Source: Aphanomyces cochlioides
Taxonomy: Eukaryota > Oomycota > Saprolegniomycetes > Saprolegniales > Verrucalvaceae
Assembly (NCBI GenBank): GCA_019828595.1
Contig: JAHQRK010000002.1
Coordinates: 3,534,001 to 3,598,000, forward strand
Length of the DNA: 64,000 nucleotides
Direction: 5' to 3'
Positions 60,996-64,000 of the stretch are shown here, in pieces. Made by a program: the position numbers and the translations under genes. The notes under the pieces are model-generated. The model made no database searches and was not told the origin of the DNA. It was given only the letters and a program-made list of their open reading frames with translations. Each line of letters opens with the position of its first letter. The first letter of the stretch is position 1.

Positions 60996-63900
60996 CTACT
61001 TCGTCTACCACGAGCGGCCGAGATTGTTCATGGATGTCTGGATCGATTTTTGGACAAGTCTCCAACATTCCACAATATCTCCAAGGCCTACGACATACTG
61101 GTCAATGATATCCGCTCCCAACTCAAAGAATTCCATTCTCAACGATTGGAGAAACAACGTCTGCCGTTGAAGAAGTTAGCTGTCGAGATCGCTTCGCTTT
61201 TGCAAGTCCCCAACATGCGTCAAGATGCAGTGCTGGTGGATCGAGTGCGAGACCTTCAAAAGCAAATTCACGAGCTGCAAGATCGAGACAAGCAGTTTCG
61301 TCAAGACCAGGCGTTCCAACTTCACTTGTACAAAGCAGAGCGCTCGTCCAAGTTCCACTTCATGTCCCCTGTCCCTACCCCCTTGAAGAAGACAGTCTTC
61401 AAAGAGTTGGTGGATGTCAATGGAAATGTTGTCTCCAATCAACAAGGCATGTCTGACGTCCTGGTCGACTACTACAAGGACTTGTTTGCAGCTCCCGAGG
61501 TGCAGCGATCTGGAGACGAAGTGTCGTCATTTCTGACCCCATTGACTCGACACAAGCAACTGCCAGAGCAAGCCCAGAAAGAGCTGTCGGCTCCCTTGCG
61601 CGCCAACGAGTTCTATCATGCTATTCGACACAGCAGTTCGAACTCAGCGCCAGGTCCCAACGCTCTGCCATTCGAAGTCCTCAAACTTGCACCTCACAAG
61701 TGGTCGTTGGTATTGGAGCTGCTATTCACACACCAGCTCCATTCTCACCCTCGCTTGACTCCCATGCAACTTGTCAGTACGCTGGTGTTGCTGCACAAGA
61801 AAGGCCCCAAGTCACAAGCCAAGAACTATCGGCCCATTAGCCTACTCAACACGGATGTGAAAATCCTGACGAGTATTCTGGCTTATCGACTCCAGCGCCA
61901 CATTCGACACATCATCCACCCGGACCAGCAAGGCTTTATCCGTCGAAGCAATATCCAAACCAATATTGCACGACTGGATGACATGCTGCACCACATCAAA
62001 CTACACAGTCCGTCCTCGATGGTGGCACTGCTTGACTTTGAGAAAGCTTTTGATCGCGTGGACCACGCGTACTTGCTCCGCGTCCTCCGTCACTATGGCT
62101 TTCCCGAAACCTTTGTTGACATGGTTCGCGTACTGTACTCGGGCCGCAAGTCTCGCATCTTGGTGAACGGCTTCTTGTCCAAGCCAGTTCACATCTCACG
62201 CGGTGTGTTGCAAGGTGATCCACTGTCGCCACTTCTGTTTGTGATCGCTTTGGAACCGATGTGCCAACTCCTACGGCAACACTCCAACTATGGCATCAAG
62301 TGTGGGGATCGCTACCACACTGGGAGTTACTTTGCCGACGACTCGCAACTCTATGCTGCAAATGAGACGTGCCTCCACCGGCAGCTTGCATTGGTTCAAA
62401 CCTTTTGCGACAAGTCTGGTTTCCGACTCAACGTAGACAAGACCCAAATTCTGACCTACAGCCAGTTGAATGGGAACCTTGCCTCACTACAAGTTACTTC
62501 CGACAGTCCCGTGAAGGCTCTTGGTATCTTGGTTGCGCCCAATCTTTCTCCATTGGCACGTTTCAATTACGTGTTTGAGAAGTTTGTGGCTCGCTTGTCT
62601 TTGTGGCTCTACAAGGCTCGAACCATGGCCGGAAAAGTCACTATCCTGCACAGCATATGTCTGCCTGTGTTATGGTACCAACTGGCTTTTGTCCCTGCCG
62701 ACAAAGACCTGGCCAAAAAGATCGACAAGGCCATGCTTCAATTTATGCATGGTGAAGAAATCAACCCATCCTCCTCTGTCCATGGCCTCCGTTTGATCAA
62801 AAAGGAGATCATATTCATGCCGAAGAAGTCCGGTGGCTTAGGCCTGCACCATGCACTTGCTTTATGGCAACAACACAACCGCTCTGTCATGATCAGATGC
62901 ATTCAAGCCATCACCACCCCACCCCGCAAGTCTGCCATGTCCGCCTGGATTACGCCGGGCTATACTCTCCTCGAGAAGGCTTTTCATCCATGGGGTTCCC
63001 CCCGAGATCTCCTCTTGGCGAATGGTACTTCTGCATTCATCAGACAACTGTACAAGAATCCCAATATCACTCCAATGTGGAAAGCCTTATTGAGTAGCTG
63101 GTTTGAATCCCGCTGGACTCCGTACGGCTGTCCAAATCACATCTCATCTTTGGATGTTCCCCTTTGGCACAACTCGTATCTGCCTGGACTCGAAGACCTA
63201 TACGATCAGTGCTCTACATCGACGCAAGACCAAGCCAATGTATTGGCTTCGCTTCACATCACGAAGTTGTCGCATTTGTTGACTCCGTGTCAGCGAGTTT
63301 GGCCAGCTTCGATCTTGTTCGACAAAATCAACCGTGCCTGCCGCCAAGCCAATTTTGTCCCTCCAACGAAACAATGGATCTCAATCTTGGTGACCAAGTT
63401 ATCACGATTGTTTGAGATTGTTTCTGAAGAGGATGCTCCCGTGTTCCACTTGCCGACGCCAAGCTCTGAATGGATGGAATGGCACTGGATAATTCACCCT
63501 GACTCGAGTCCGATCTTGTTGGCGCTTGCGACTTCGAAATCGGCTAAGATCAGAGCTTCTCCAGCTGTCAGCTCGTCCATTCTTCCTACCAAGCATCTCA
63601 ACCTGCCATCCAACTTTTACGAAGACCCCAAGCGCCTTACCCAACTTGCCGCCTTCCTCCAACCCGACCACATTCTCCCTCGATATGGAGAGTTCATTTT
63701 CAAGACCCTTCTCCGCGCCAACGCCATGCAATATCTGTTTCAGTACCAAGACCCCAAGCCGACGTGTGTCTTCTGTCGTGTCAATGAGACGTACGAGCAT
63801 TTCCTGTTCTCTTGTGGATATGGTCAATCTGTTTGGTATTTCTTCAAGACAATCCAGCGACTGCTCGAGTGTTCCTTTCCGTCCACGTGTCTGGAAATGT

Positions 63901-64000
63901 TCTACGAGACGCCCAAGCCGTCCGATGGATACTACATCCGTGGCTATCTGAAGATCTGGCCGATTGTCCGAGCCTGCGTGTATTATCAAATATGGCTCCA
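60996..64000 (+). pseudogene. ORF2 protein of copy M, main part (cut by window edge)
   Basis: About residues 281-1282, with no stop codon over 3005 nt. It includes linker, RT motifs LDFEKAFD, GVLQGDPLSP and FADD, and the zinc motif CX2CX7HX4C. The C run near 62998-63003 has the full 6 bases, unlike C, D and H. Only about 70 residues and the 3' UTR should follow beyond the window. The gene is interrupted by N and lacks its N-terminus, so it is not functional as a whole, but its RT region is undamaged. Confidence 0.88.

Larger units (their letters stand above)
59482..64000 (+). mobile_element. LINE copy M (continues right of window)
   Basis: Plus-strand ORF2 sequence in pieces 59482-59651 and 60996-64000, split by N. 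Its left edge is an abrupt joint to the 3' end of H. It is not the missing part of B: it starts earlier in ORF2 than B ends, and differs from B at several sites (for example GATGCAG versus GATTCAG near 61226). Confidence 0.9.

Overview
The window is eukaryotic repeat DNA built entirely from copies of one non-LTR (LINE) retrotransposon family. I see no host gene, RNA gene, CRISPR array, other repeat family or unique DNA; the only bases not assigned to an element copy are a few untemplated nucleotides at junctions. A complete copy is about 7.38 kb. It has a 61-nt 5' UTR, ORF1 (1012 codons, gag-like), a 78-nt pyrimidine-rich spacer, ORF2 (1351 codons) and a 145-nt 3' UTR that ends in CATTTAA without a poly(A) tail. 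ORF2 carries an APE-type endonuclease, a reverse transcriptase and a C-terminal CX2CX7HX4C zinc motif. This architecture is L1/Tx1-like. The host cannot be named from sequence alone. Nested single-family LINE clusters recall the Zepp/ZeppL clusters of green algae, which mark subtelomeric or putative centromeric regions. The 5' terminus also resembles the oomycete initiator. Both comparisons are inferences.

Layout (letters are mine). A (-), 1-1707, is the 5' part of a copy entering from the left. B (+) is the oldest host copy, in pieces 1708-3916, 11298-11776 and 29644-31263. C (-), 3917-11296, is a full-length copy inserted in B. The stretch 11777-29643, also inside B, is a rearranged minus-strand complex. 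It consists of D (11777-14053), a reversed 5' fragment E (+, 14055-15244), F (15245-19977, with a 40-bp mini-insertion at 15558-15597) and three near-identical 3.2-kb tandem units G1-G3 (19978-29643). H (+) starts at 31271 and ends at 59481. It is interrupted by I (-, 35714-47904), which contains full-length J (-, 39844-47223), and by K (-, 50491-59101), which contains full-length L (-, 50575-57952). M (+), 59482-64000, runs off the right edge and carries N (-, 59652-60980).

Insertions can be ordered from target-site duplications (TSDs) of 14-16 bp. B predates C and H; H predates I and K; I predates J; K predates L; M predates N. Thirteen of thirteen target sites that can be read have TGG at the 3' end of the priming strand, twelve of them WTGG. 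The family therefore has a short sequence preference and here has inserted repeatedly into itself. Other signals are a 21-nt inverted repeat joining the 5' terminus to the 3' UTR, an in-frame UAA separating ORF1 from ORF2, and hairpins in the first part of ORF1 and directly after the ORF2 stop.

No single copy has both frames open. ORF1 is intact in J, H and G3; ORF2 is intact only in L. Most frame breaks are single-base changes in G/C homopolymers, so assembly error must be excluded before these copies are called dead.
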